64,000 nt of DNA from Promicromonospora sp. Populi (GTDB taxonomy: Bacteria; Actinomycetota; Actinomycetes; Actinomycetales; Cellulomonadaceae): assembly GCF_041081105.1 (NCBI RefSeq), contig NZ_CP163528.1:1116001-1180000 (forward strand), written 5' to 3'. This document shows positions 54,997 through 63,034 of the stretch, piece by piece. The stretch's first letter is position 1; every line of letters starts with the position of its first letter. The notes beneath the pieces are model-generated. The model searched no databases and was not told the DNA's origin. It saw only the letters and a list, made by a program, of their open reading frames with translations. The translations under genes and the position numbers were made by a program.

Positions 54997-55581
54997 GTGC
55001 TCAAAAATTGGATGGTCGTACCCACTCGCCTGCCGCTCATCTGCCGCCGTTGCCACGTCTGCGCCTCCGAGCGCTTCCGGGCAAGCGGCAAGTTTCGCGT
55101 CAACGCGAACCACAAGCTCATCGACGCCTGGCTCCTCGCGCACTGTGCAGTTTGCGAGGAGACAGCAAAGCTCACGGTCCTGGAACGCGTAGGCGTGCGC
55201 TCCATCAGGCCGGAGCTGCTGGACCAGCTGCACAACAACGATCCCGGCCTGATAGTTCAGGTGCTCCAGGATCCGGCTGTGCAGCACCGCAACCGCATCA
55301 CCCTCGACTGGGACGACGCCTGGCACCTCGACACGGGCGCAGACAACAGCCGAGGAACCAACCGAGATACCGACGGACCGGACCGCCCCGACCACGAGGT
55401 CATCGACGTCTCGGTCCGGTTCGGGGCGCGAATCCCCGTCCGGCCGGTGCGACTGATCGCTGAAGGGTGCGGTCTTTCGCGGGGCGAGGTCGAGCGGCTG
55501 CTCACTCAGGGCAAACTCATCTCGGTGGACCGGCTGAGCGGCAGACGCTCCAGCGACTTCAGCTTCACGCTCAAGCGCTGA
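54997..55581 (+). CDS. DUF1062 family protein
   Basis: About 194 residues. A CRRCHVCASERFRASGKFR zinc-ribbon-like start and a second Cys pair (AHCAVCEETAKL) frame the conserved NHKLIDAWLL block; the C-terminal half has ALR-like helices and an S4-like GCGLSRGEVERLLTQGKLIS segment, suggesting RNA or DNA contact. GTG at 54997 has CAGG upstream; an ATG at 55012 is an alternative. Function unknown. A strong hairpin follows the stop. Confidence 0.85.
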   Translation: MLKNWMVVPTRLPLICRRCHVCASERFRASGKFRVNANHKLIDAWLLAHCAVCEETAKLTVLERVGVRSIRPELLDQLHNNDPGLIVQVLQDPAVQHRNRITLDWDDAWHLDTGADNSRGTNRDTDGPDRPDHEVIDVSVRFGARIPVRPVRLIAEGCGLSRGEVERLLTQGKLISVDRLSGRRSSDFSFTLKR

Positions 55582-55595
55582 GCACTCCCTCAGGA

Positions 55596-55636
55596 CCACG
55601 GGCCTGTCCGGCGCAACACGCCGGGCAGGCCCGTGG
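55596..55636. terminator. Bidirectional terminator hairpin
   Basis: CCACGGGCCTG (55596-55606) pairs with CAGGCCCGTGG (55626-55636), and inside it CCGGCG pairs with CGCCGG around a CAACA loop: 17 bp with one mismatch. It lies 14 bp after the DUF1062 stop and serves the convergent response-regulator gene as well. Confidence 0.85.
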
Positions 55637-55714
55637 GCCGCCCTGGGCCGTCAGCACCCGGTGCGGCTAGCACCCGGTGCAGCTAGCACCCCGTGTCGCA
55701 ACCGCCCGGAGCCG

Positions 55715-56395
55715 CTACCGCCCTGGAACCACGAGGCCGTTCTCGTACCCGAACACGACCGCCTGCACCCGGTCGCGCAGGCTGAGCTTCTGCAGCACGC
55801 GGCTGACGTGCGACTTGACGGTCTGCTCACTGATCACGAGCGAATCGGCGATCTCGCGGTTGGACAGCCCGCGACTGATCAGCGCGAGCACCTCCCGCTC
55901 ACGCTCGGTGAGCTTCCGCAGCAGAGGGTGCGTCGCCGGATCGCGTGGCGCGGCCTCGACGAACCGTTCGATCAGGCGCTGGGTGATGCCCGGGGCGAGC
56001 AACGCGTCGCCGGCCGCGACGGTCCGGACCGCCGCCGCGAGCTCGTCGGGGCCGGAGTCCTTGAGCAGGAACCCGCTGGCGCCAGCTCGCAGCGCCGCGT
56101 ACACGTAGTGGTCGGCGTCGAAGGTGGTCAGCATCATCACCCGCGGGCGGACCGGCAGGCCCTTGGCCGGGTCAAGCATCTCGCGGGTGGCGGCGAGGCC
56201 GTCGAGCACGGGCATCCGCACGTCCATCAGGACAACGTCGGGCCGCAGCTCGCGCGCCTGCTGCAGCGCGGCGCGGCCGTCGGCGGCGTCACCGGCGACG
56301 GTGATGTCGTCATGCGAGTCGAGGATGGCCCGGATGCCCATCCGGATCATCGGCTGGTCGTCGACCACCAGAACCTTGATCGCCCCGTCGGTCAT
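55715..56395 (-). CDS. NarL/LuxR-family response regulator
   Basis: 226 residues. The receiver domain (about 5-125) has the acidic pair VVDD, phospho-acceptor D58 in VVLMDVRMP, Thr in MLTTFD and Lys in LLKDSG. The C-terminal LuxR helix-turn-helix (about 160-220) reads LTEREREVLALISRGLSNRE. ATG overlaps the kinase stop (ATGA), so it is the partner of that kinase. Targets unknown. Confidence 0.95.
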   Translation of the reverse strand: MTDGAIKVLVVDDQPMIRMGIRAILDSHDDITVAGDAADGRAALQQARELRPDVVLMDVRMPVLDGLAATREMLDPAKGLPVRPRVMMLTTFDADHYVYAALRAGASGFLLKDSGPDELAAAVRTVAAGDALLAPGITQRLIERFVEAAPRDPATHPLLRKLTEREREVLALISRGLSNREIADSLVISEQTVKSHVSRVLQKLSLRDRVQAVVFGYENGLVVPGR

Positions 56396-57741
56396 CGGAT
56401 GCAGCCCCCGCCCGCGGCATCGCGCCCGCCGTCGTCCCCGTCGCCCCCGCCGTCGCGCCCGCCGTCGTCCGGGACAAGTAGCGGGAGCCGCGCCGTGACC
56501 CGGAACCCGCCCCCGTCCTGCGGCCCGTGGGAGAAGGCACCGCCGAGGCGGGCCACGCGTTCCCGCATCCCGGTCACGCCGAGCTGGGGGCGCCCCGGGT
56601 CGTCGAGCGCCTCGACGCTCCCGGGGATGCCCGCGGTGTTGGTGACGGTGACGGCCAGCCCGGCTCCTTCCGACCCCGCTCCCACCATGGCCACCCGCAC
56701 CGTGGCGGACGCGCCACGGGCATGCCGGACGACGTTGCTGAGCGCCTCCTGCACGATCCGGTACACGGTGGTGCCCACGGTGTCGGGCACCTGCCGCACC
56801 TCCGGCTCGACGACCAGGGTGACAGGTCCGCCGTACCGGCTGGTGGCCTCGACGAGCTCCGGGAGCCGGGCCAGACCGGGCGCCGGGTCGGTCTCCGGCT
56901 CGGCGTCGTTCGCGCGCAGCACACCCAGGAGCTGGCGCATCTCACCGAGCGCGCCGCGCGCCGCCGCCGCGATGGCCGTGAACTCCTCGCGCGTCTCCGG
57001 GTCGACGTCCGCGAGGCGGTAGGGCGCCGACGTCGCCTGCATGTGGATCACGGACATGCTGTGCGCCACCACGTCGTGCAGCTCCCGCGCGATGCGCGTG
57101 CGCTCCTCGACCAGAGTCCGCCGCTCCTGCTCGATCTCGACGTCGCGGTGGGCCGCCGCCAGCTCACCGCGGATCTTCAGCCGGTACCGGTACGCGACCC
57201 CGCCGATCAGCGCGATCAGCGAGCACGACCCGAGGACGACCAGGGCCAGCGTGCGGTCCACGCCCTCCTGCTTGTCGCTCTCCACGGAGAGGGCGGCCAT
57301 CAGGACCGAGACCCCGGCGAGCGTCCACCACGCCCCGACGGCGATCTTCCAGTCGTGGCGCACGGCGATCAGGGCGATATGGGCCACGAGCACGCAGATC
57401 GTCATGACCGGGAACTGCACCACTCCGGGCGCGACCAGGTCGATCGTCACGGTCGCGGCGCCCTGCGCCACGGTCGCGACGATCGGATACCTCAGGGCCA
57501 GGGGAAGCGCGGCGCAGGACACCGAGCTCGCCACGTAGGCGACGAACGGATCAGCTCCCGCGTGCACGGCCTCCAGCGCCAGGGCGATCATCCCGAAGGC
57601 GGCGAGCACCGAGACGCCGGCGGTCCACAGGAAGTCCGACCTGTCGGCAGCGGCGGATCGTCGCGCGCCGATCGTCGGCGCACCGATCGTCACCATGCTG
57701 TTCGTCACCACACCGTTCGTCACCACTCGGCTGGTCGTCAC
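56392..57741 (-). CDS. Histidine kinase, NarX/DesK-like (HisKA_3)
   Basis: 449 residues. Four to six membrane helices (about 38-185), then a HisKA_3 dimerisation helix with phospho-acceptor H222 in IARELHDVVAHSMSVIHMQA, and an HATPase_c domain (N-box VQEALSNVVRHA, G-box QLGVTGMRERV). No extracellular sensor domain is evident, so it probably senses the membrane or a ligand within it. GTG at 57741 begins a VVTN/VVTI repeat (13-15 bp units); ATG at 57696 after it is possible. The Gly/Asp-rich C-terminus is a further low-complexity tail. Confidence 0.93.
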   Translation of the reverse strand: MTTSRVVTNGVVTNSMVTIGAPTIGARRSAAADRSDFLWTAGVSVLAAFGMIALALEAVHAGADPFVAYVASSVSCAALPLALRYPIVATVAQGAATVTIDLVAPGVVQFPVMTICVLVAHIALIAVRHDWKIAVGAWWTLAGVSVLMAALSVESDKQEGVDRTLALVVLGSCSLIALIGGVAYRYRLKIRGELAAAHRDVEIEQERRTLVEERTRIARELHDVVAHSMSVIHMQATSAPYRLADVDPETREEFTAIAAAARGALGEMRQLLGVLRANDAEPETDPAPGLARLPELVEATSRYGGPVTLVVEPEVRQVPDTVGTTVYRIVQEALSNVVRHARGASATVRVAMVGAGSEGAGLAVTVTNTAGIPGSVEALDDPGRPQLGVTGMRERVARLGGAFSHGPQDGGGFRVTARLPLLVPDDGGRDGGGDGDDGGRDAAGGGCIR

Positions 57742-57844
57742 CCGCCAATCCTAGGCTCGCTCATCCCGGCCCCTCGTTCCCTCGTGATACGGCGACCCCA
57801 GCGCCCGCAACGCTCCGAGGCAATGCACCGACGTCGGCAGCAAC

Positions 57845-57867
57845 ATACGGAGGCGCGATCTCCGTTT
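57845..57867. promoter_or_regulatory. TetR-type operator 1 upstream of the SDR gene
   Basis: ATACGGAG-N7-CTCCGTTT: ACGGAG and CTCCGT form a perfect 6-bp inverted repeat with a 7-bp spacer. It is the mirror image of operator 2, including the outer bases. Confidence 0.75.
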
Positions 57868-57880
57868 CTACGCTACCATC

Positions 57881-57903
57881 AAACGGAGACGACACCTCCG
57901 TAT
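57881..57903. promoter_or_regulatory. TetR-type operator 2 upstream of the SDR gene
   Basis: AAACGGAG-N7-CTCCGTAT, the reverse complement of operator 1 in all conserved positions, 36 bp (centre to centre) away and 41 bp before the SDR start. The TetR gene is second in the same operon, so autoregulation is likely. Confidence 0.75.
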
Positions 57904-57943
57904 CGTCGCAAGCCTCGGAAGCAAGACTCGGAAAGGTAGAAAA

Positions 57944-58960
57944 ATGAGCGAGACAGTCCTCGTCACAGGCGGTACCGGCTACGTGGCCGGCTGGTGCATA
58001 GTGGCGCTGCTGGAGCAGGGCTATACGGTGCGCACCACGGTGCGGTCGGTAGCCAAGGAAGAGCAGGTGCGCAAGGCGGTGTCCACGGTGGTCGACCCGG
58101 GCGACCGGCTCACCTTCGCCACGGCGGACCTCATGTCGGACGACGGGTGGGACGCCGCCATGGCCGGCGTCTCCTACGTGCTGCACGTGGCGTCCCCGCT
58201 GGGACAGGGCGACACGAAGAACCCCGACGAGCTGATCACCCCGGCCCGCGAGGGTGCCCTGCGGGTGCTGCGGGCGGCTACCCAGGCCGGGGTGCGCCGC
58301 GTGGTCATGACGTCGGCGGCCAACGCGGCCAGCCCGTCGTCGTACACCACCGACGGGATCACGGACGAGAATCTCTGGACCGTTGACGACCCGTCGCTGC
58401 CCGCCTACCGGCGCTCCAAGACCCTCGCGGAGAAGGCGGCGTGGGACTTCATGGCTGCCTACGACGGGCCCACCACCCTGACCACGGTCCTGCCTGGCGC
58501 CGTGTTCGGGCCGATCCTGTCGACCGCTACGCTCGGCTCGGTCGGCATCATCGGCCGCATGCTCTCGGGCAAGATGCCCGGGGTGCCGCGAATCGGGCTG
58601 GAGGTGGTCGACGTGCGCGACCTGGCCGACCTGCACGTGCGGGCCATGCTCTCCCCCGGCGCCGCAGGGCAGCGGTTCCTCGGCACGGGCGAGTTCGTCT
58701 GGATGCAGGACATCGCCGTCGCCCTTCGCAACGGGCTCGGCGACGACGCATCCCGAGTGCGGACCCGGACGCTCCCGAACCTGCTCGTGCGGTTGTCGGC
58801 CCTGGCCGACCCCGGCCTGCGGTCGATCACCGTCTCCCTCGGACGGCGCAACCGGCACACCACGGCCAAGGCCGAGCGTGTCCTGGGCTGGACGCCGCGC
58901 CCCGCGGCGGAGGCCGTGGTCGCGTGCGGGCGCAGCCTTGTCGAGCACGGAGTGGCGTGA
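57944..58960 (+). CDS. NAD(P)-dependent SDR, dihydroflavonol-reductase-like
   Basis: 338 residues of the extended short-chain dehydrogenase group. VLVTGGTGYVAGW (about 5-17) is the cofactor motif, RTTVRS suggests NADPH preference, and the Tyr-Lys pair is in AYRRSKTLAEKAAW. VLHVASPLG and LPGAVFGP are typical blocks of anthocyanidin/dihydroflavonol-reductase-like enzymes, which reduce many aldehydes and ketones. AAGG lies before the ATG, behind two TetR-type operators. The stop overlaps the TetR start (GTGA), so the reductase is probably induced by a toxic carbonyl or other small molecule. Confidence 0.92.
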   Translation: MSETVLVTGGTGYVAGWCIVALLEQGYTVRTTVRSVAKEEQVRKAVSTVVDPGDRLTFATADLMSDDGWDAAMAGVSYVLHVASPLGQGDTKNPDELITPAREGALRVLRAATQAGVRRVVMTSAANAASPSSYTTDGITDENLWTVDDPSLPAYRRSKTLAEKAAWDFMAAYDGPTTLTTVLPGAVFGPILSTATLGSVGIIGRMLSGKMPGVPRIGLEVVDVRDLADLHVRAMLSPGAAGQRFLGTGEFVWMQDIAVALRNGLGDDASRVRTRTLPNLLVRLSALADPGLRSITVSLGRRNRHTTAKAERVLGWTPRPAAEAVVACGRSLVEHGVA

Positions 58961-59658
58961 GGGTCGACGACGGCAGCGGGCGCGCCGCGACCCGTCCCGC
59001 GCCGCCTCCTGAGCCGGGCCGCGCACCCCGCAAGGACGCGTCCCGCAACCGCGAGCGGCTGATCACCGCGGCCCGGGAGGTGTTCGCCCAGCGAGGGTTC
59101 GAGGCAACGCTGGACGACATAGCCCACCACGCCGGGCTCGGCACGGGGACCGCCTACCGGCACTTCCCCAACAAGCAGGCGATCGCCGCCGAGGTGCTCA
59201 CGGAGGCCACCGAGCAGATAGTCCTCGACGCGCAGGCCGCACTCGACCTCGACGACCCGGCGGCCGCCCTGGAGCTGTTCTTCGAACGCACCTGCGCCCG
59301 CCAGGCCGCCGACCGCGGCCTGTACGAGTCGCTGACCGGGCAGGGAAACTACGCGGAACAGGACCGCATCTGGCCGCAGATCATCACCGCGGTCACCGAG
59401 CTGTTCGACCGCGCCCAGCGCGCCGGGGTTGTGCGCCCCGACGCCGCACCGCAGGACATCGCGGCGATCTTCGCGCTGCTCGGCCCCGCCTTTGAGATGA
59501 GCCGCGCCACCGGCACCGAGCTGTGGCGCCGCTACCTCGGGCTGCTCCTGGACGGTCTCAAGGCGTCGGACGCCGCGGCGTGGGCCGTGCCGCCGCCACC
59601 GATCGAGGCCGTCCCGGTCATCCTCGCCACGGGGAAGCGCCAGCGCCAACCGCGTTGA
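58957..59658 (+). CDS. TetR-family repressor
   Basis: 233 residues. The N-terminal TetR helix-turn-helix (SRNRERLITAAREVFAQRGF, then TLDDIAHHAGLGTGTAYRHF) spans about 28-80, followed by a helical ligand domain with the TetR_C-like ending. GTG at 58957 has GGAG upstream and overlaps the SDR stop. It most likely binds the twin ACGGAG-N7-CTCCGT sites upstream of the pair. Confidence 0.93.
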   Translation: MRVDDGSGRAATRPAPPPEPGRAPRKDASRNRERLITAAREVFAQRGFEATLDDIAHHAGLGTGTAYRHFPNKQAIAAEVLTEATEQIVLDAQAALDLDDPAAALELFFERTCARQAADRGLYESLTGQGNYAEQDRIWPQIITAVTELFDRAQRAGVVRPDAAPQDIAAIFALLGPAFEMSRATGTELWRRYLGLLLDGLKASDAAAWAVPPPPIEAVPVILATGKRQRQPR

Positions 59659-59726
59659 CGGACCCGCATGACGTCGCCAGAACTCCTGAAAGGATCAAGA
59701 AGTAGCCCACCGCTTGGAGAAGCACC

Positions 59727-60293
59727 ATGAACTCGATCTGGACGGCTTGGACTCCCGATCGGGACGGAACCGTTCGTGTCGCCGACCGCCTACGGCCGCT
59801 CACTGGTCGGCGGATCGATGCCGTGCGGTTCGTCGACCTGGAACATGAGCCCGACCTACCGCACTGGGACGAGGGCGACCATGTCCTGCTCGGCCAAGGA
59901 CTGGAGCTTGATCTTGACGACGGCTCGACGTGGTCAGTGACCTGGGAGCAAGACGGAACGAACTCGGGACTCGGTATCTACCCCGAGCCGCTGATACCGA
60001 ATCACCTCGTGACCGGACGCTCATGGGCGGCGACCCGGTACTGGAGCCAACACGGGCCCGGAGAAATCGCCTCTATCGAGCTGGGTTGGTTCCAGGCGCC
60101 GCCGCATGACGACGCCGGCGCCGAGCCTCCTCACCTCTGTCTCGCCGAGATGGTCCTGGTCGGGACCAACGGCGTGGCAGTGATCGTCCTCGATGACCGG
60201 TTCGACGTCCTCGTGTGCTGGTCCCGTGCTGAGGCCCTGCGCGCCGGGAACCTTGGCGACTACGACAAGCGTTACCAGGACCTCATTCGTTGA
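59727..60293 (+). CDS. Hypothetical protein, 188 residues
   Basis: I do not recognise a family. The product is soluble, acidic and rich in Trp and Asp (WTAWTPDRDGTVRVADRL, then DDGSTWSVTWEQDGTN, ASIELGWFQAPPHDD), mostly beta in character, with no signal or membrane segment. GGAG lies before the ATG. Base composition is slightly lower in GC than the neighbours, hinting at later acquisition. It may be a small immunity-like or unknown-function protein, but nothing adjacent supports that. Confidence 0.7.
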   Translation: MNSIWTAWTPDRDGTVRVADRLRPLTGRRIDAVRFVDLEHEPDLPHWDEGDHVLLGQGLELDLDDGSTWSVTWEQDGTNSGLGIYPEPLIPNHLVTGRSWAATRYWSQHGPGEIASIELGWFQAPPHDDAGAEPPHLCLAEMVLVGTNGVAVIVLDDRFDVLVCWSRAEALRAGNLGDYDKRYQDLIR

Positions 60294-60320
60294 GCCTGCG
60301 GCGCGGGTCTCACTCCCCCA

Positions 60321-60545
60321 TCAGCCCAAGGACTCGTCGGAGGGCACCCGTCGCCGGACGCGCGCCACGATGCTCCGGGTCGCGATCCCGTGGAAGCCCG
60401 AGTCGATCACCAGCAGCCGGTAGATCGCGCCGAGCACGCCCGGGAAGATCGCGTCGGTGTGCGCCTCCAGACGCGTGCCGGCGCCGTCGGGCACCAGCCG
60501 GAAGGTGAGGGTGTAGACCGAGAACCGGTGGACGCCGTCGAGCAC
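60321..60545 (-). pseudogene. SRPBCC-like remnant (C-terminal part)
   Basis: A 74-codon frame whose product (FSVYTLTFRLVPDGAGTRLE, then LLVIDSGFHGIATRSIV) looks like the second half of a polyketide-cyclase/START-like domain. In-frame TGA upstream, near 60595, closes it before the N-terminal half, and no ATG is available; only a GTG at 60545. It is most simply a 5'-truncated relic. Confidence 0.45.
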
Positions 60546-60625
60546 GAGCTGGTCCGGTGGGTCCGCCGTCGTCGCGGTAGCGCCGGGGACCGGTCATGCC
60601 CGGGACCCTATCCGCACGGGGCAGC

Positions 60626-61594
60626 TCAGAACGTCCGGTAGTCCGCGATCGGCAGCTTCGGGCCGCGCCGCGGCGCGCGGTGCCGCCCGTCGAGCGACAG
60701 CAGGCGGACCACCCGGTACCGGTGCGGTGCGTACGGCGCCAGCAGCCGGAGCATGCCGGCGTCGTCGGTGCGCTCGCCTGCCAGCGCCCAGCCCACCGCC
60801 GCGGGCAGGTGGAAGTCGCCCACCGAGACGGCGTCGGCGTCGCCGAACGCCCGCTGCGCCACCTCGGCCGACGTCCAGACGCCCACTCCCTGCACCTTCT
60901 CCAGCCGTGCCCGCGCCTCCGCGCGCGGCATCACGCCCGCCTCCTCCAGCCTCGGCGCCACCAGCGCGCACCGCACCACCGTGCGGGCACGCCCGGGGTC
61001 GACGCCGGCGCGGTGCCAGTCCCAGACCGGTATCCGCGCCCAGGCGCGTGCGTCGGGCACCACACGCAGCCCGCCACCCGGCCCACCCGGCCTGTCCGAC
61101 GGCGCCGGGCCTGGCGCCGGGGTGCCGTACCGCGTCACCAGCCACCGCCAGGCGCGGTGTGCGGTGACCGTCTGCACCCGCTGCTCCAGCACCGCTGGCA
61201 CTAACGCCTCCAGCACCCGGCCGCTGCGGGCTATCCGCATCCCGGCGGCGCGGCGGTGCGCCTCACGCACCTGCGGGGGCGCGACGAAGCCTGTGACGTC
61301 GTCGTCCTCGCCGAGCAGCACCGGCAGCGCCTCGGCGGCCTCCCGGGCGCCGTCGCCCCACAGGTGGACCACCACCTCGTGCGGCCCGGCCGGGACGAAC
61401 CGCTGCGTGACCGAACCGGTGCGCAGCAGCGACGTCCGCCATAACGACCCGTCGGCGGACCGATGGAACGTGGGATCCGCCGGGCCGTGCCCGAGCGGGC
61501 CGAGCGTCAGGCCGACGTCGAGCCGGCGCGGCGACGTGTGGCGGACGGTGAGCACGAACCCAGTGGACCATGACCCGGGAGGATTTTCCGCCAC
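60626..61594 (-). CDS. AlkA-like DNA-3-methyladenine glycosylase
   Basis: 322 residues of the HhH-GPD superfamily. The helix-hairpin-helix LEKVQGVGVWT is at 231-241 and the catalytic Asp is D260 in SVGDFHLP. The N-terminal half (about 10-100) is an AlkA-like N-domain. It would excise alkylated bases in base-excision repair. GTG at 61594 is just 11 bp past the lipase stop; upstream in-frame codons only shadow the lipase gene. The ribosome site is weak, so the start is uncertain. A Pro/Gly-rich loop (GPAPSDRPGGPGGG) interrupts the middle. Confidence 0.88.
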   Translation of the reverse strand: MAENPPGSWSTGFVLTVRHTSPRRLDVGLTLGPLGHGPADPTFHRSADGSLWRTSLLRTGSVTQRFVPAGPHEVVVHLWGDGAREAAEALPVLLGEDDDVTGFVAPPQVREAHRRAAGMRIARSGRVLEALVPAVLEQRVQTVTAHRAWRWLVTRYGTPAPGPAPSDRPGGPGGGLRVVPDARAWARIPVWDWHRAGVDPGRARTVVRCALVAPRLEEAGVMPRAEARARLEKVQGVGVWTSAEVAQRAFGDADAVSVGDFHLPAAVGWALAGERTDDAGMLRLLAPYAPHRYRVVRLLSLDGRHRAPRRGPKLPIADYRTF

Positions 61595-61604
61595 CCGGCG
61601 TGGC

Positions 61605-62390
61605 TCAGGCAGGCCGACCGGGCCCGGCCTCCAGGCGGGCCACCTCGCGTACGACCGTGTCGACCAGCAGCGGGCGGCCGAGCGGGCGAAAGTGGCCCGA
61701 CAGGGGCAGCTCGATGTTTCGCGCGCCCGGAAGCTGAGCGATGTCGGGGATGTGCGGGTCGAACCGCGGGTACAGGGCGGTGATGCGCTCGTTGACCAGG
61801 AGCTCGCCCGCGAGCGCCAGCAGCACCGGGTCACGTGGGTCGAACGAGCGCAGCGCACGGGTGAGCATGTAGCGCGCCCAGCGGGACCCGGCAAACGGCG
61901 TGGCGATCGTGACCATGCCGAGCAAGCGCCCGCCGGTCTCCGAGAGCAGGACGCGCTTGCCGATGAGGCCGCCCTTGCTGTGCGCCACGAGGATGGCGCC
62001 GGTCAGGCCGGCTCGGTCCAGGTGCTCGACGACGACGTCGGCCGACTCTGGGACGGGGCGCAGGTTGTGCCGCAGGGCGGGGACCGCGTGGATGGGGTGA
62101 CCCACGCGGGCGAGCGCGATCGCCACGGGTTCCAGGAACTCCCACGTCTCGTAGATGCCGGGCAGGAGCACCACGGGCGCCCGGGTTTCGGGCACCATCT
62201 CGCCGAGCGTCGTAGGTGGGCGATCGCCCGGCGTCCCGGGAGCAGTGCCGCTCGCCGCAGCGGGTAGGTCTGCGCGCCGCAAGAGGTGGCGCAGCTGGCG
62301 GTCGGCGGCCCAGGCGTAGTCGGCGGCCCAGGCGCTGAGCCGGGCGAGCGTCCCGTCGGGAGAGCGCCGTCGCTGGGTCACCCGATGCAC
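61605..62390 (-). CDS. Alpha/beta-hydrolase, lipase class 2-like
   Basis: 261 residues. VVLLPGIYETWEFLEPV is the first strand and oxyanion turn, and nucleophile S138 is in VAHSKGG; the late His is in LPLSGHFRPLG. No signal peptide is seen, so it is probably cytosolic or membrane-associated. Starts are uncertain: GTG at 62390, 62381 or 62426 are all in frame, none with a strong ribosome site. It is followed at 11 bp by the AlkA-like gene and preceded by a 49-bp palindrome. Substrate unknown. Confidence 0.85.
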   Translation of the reverse strand: MHRVTQRRRSPDGTLARLSAWAADYAWAADRQLRHLLRRADLPAAASGTAPGTPGDRPPTTLGEMVPETRAPVVLLPGIYETWEFLEPVAIALARVGHPIHAVPALRHNLRPVPESADVVVEHLDRAGLTGAILVAHSKGGLIGKRVLLSETGGRLLGMVTIATPFAGSRWARYMLTRALRSFDPRDPVLLALAGELLVNERITALYPRFDPHIPDIAQLPGARNIELPLSGHFRPLGRPLLVDTVVREVARLEAGPGRPA

Positions 62391-62428
62391 GGTAGCGCCG
62401 GAGCGGGCAGGAGATCGATATCGCACCA

Positions 62429-62477
62429 GGGGTGTGTTGCGGTCTGTAGAAGTTGTCTACTGACCGCAACACACCCC
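62429..62477. terminator. 49-bp near-perfect palindrome
   Basis: GGGGTGTGTTGCGGTC (62429-62444) pairs with GACCGCAACACACCCC (62462-62477). After a single T/T mismatch, GTAGA pairs with TCTAC around a 5-nt loop: a 22-position stem with one mismatch. It lies 6 bp after the end of the PepX fragment and overlaps none of the neighbours' cores. It could be a terminator or the remains of a small palindromic element. Confidence 0.75.
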
Positions 62478-62482
62478 GCGCA

Positions 62483-62992
62483 CTACCTGTCTCCCCTCGC
62501 CGCGTCAGCGCCCAGGCTCCCCGTGTCAGCGACCGAGGGCAGCGTGAAGGTGGGCCTGCCCGCGGGCAGCTCAGCCGCGTACGCAGCCAGGTAGGTGTCC
62601 AGCCACGTCGCGCGATCACCCTCCGTAGGAGCGTCGTCGGCCGGGTCGTCCAGTGGCAGCGCGAGCTGCGCGTCCTTGATCGTGATCTTCTTCTTGGACG
62701 GCGTGTCGACCCACGTGCCGGACTGGACGGAGCCGATCTCGACGGCCAGGCTGTGCCCGGCGGCAAGGGTCCAGTCGGTCGATTCCAGGTCGATGGTCAG
62801 CTTGCCCCCGCTGACGACAGCGGCCTGCTCGTCGAACGGGACAGCGGTGCCGTCGGGGGCGACGTCGTGCAGCTCGACCAGCACGTTGCCCGTGCCCTTG
62901 GCGGTCAGGGAGATCTTCGGGGTGCCGACCACACGCGTGTCCTGACGCACCGGCGCGGACCGCTTGTACAAACCCGCTACGCCCGGGAACAC
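62483..62992 (-). pseudogene. Orphan C-terminal (PepX_C-like) domain of an X-Pro dipeptidyl-peptidase/CocE hydrolase
   Basis: A 169-codon frame whose product matches only the C-terminal beta domain of S15/CocE-type hydrolases: SAPVRQDTRVVGTPKISLTA, GNVLVELHDVAPDGTA and TDWTLAAGHSLAVEIGS. The catalytic alpha/beta-hydrolase part is absent; the frame begins at a GTG with no ribosome site, 42 bp from sdhB. It appears to be a 5'-truncated relic. A free domain protein is less likely. Confidence 0.7.
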
Positions 62993-63034
62993 GACTGGCT
63001 GTAACCCCCGCCGCGCGCGGGCTGCCTCCCCCGG

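Noticed and set aside
54838-55599. Minus-strand frame opposite the DUF1062 gene
   Set aside because: The plus strand has the paired zinc-ribbon cysteines and conserved NHKLIDAWLL block; the minus frame shows no domain.
60310-60597. 95-codon minus-strand frame near the SRPBCC remnant
   Set aside because: It is the Arg-rich alternative frame of the remnant; the neighbouring frame has the domain-like sequence.
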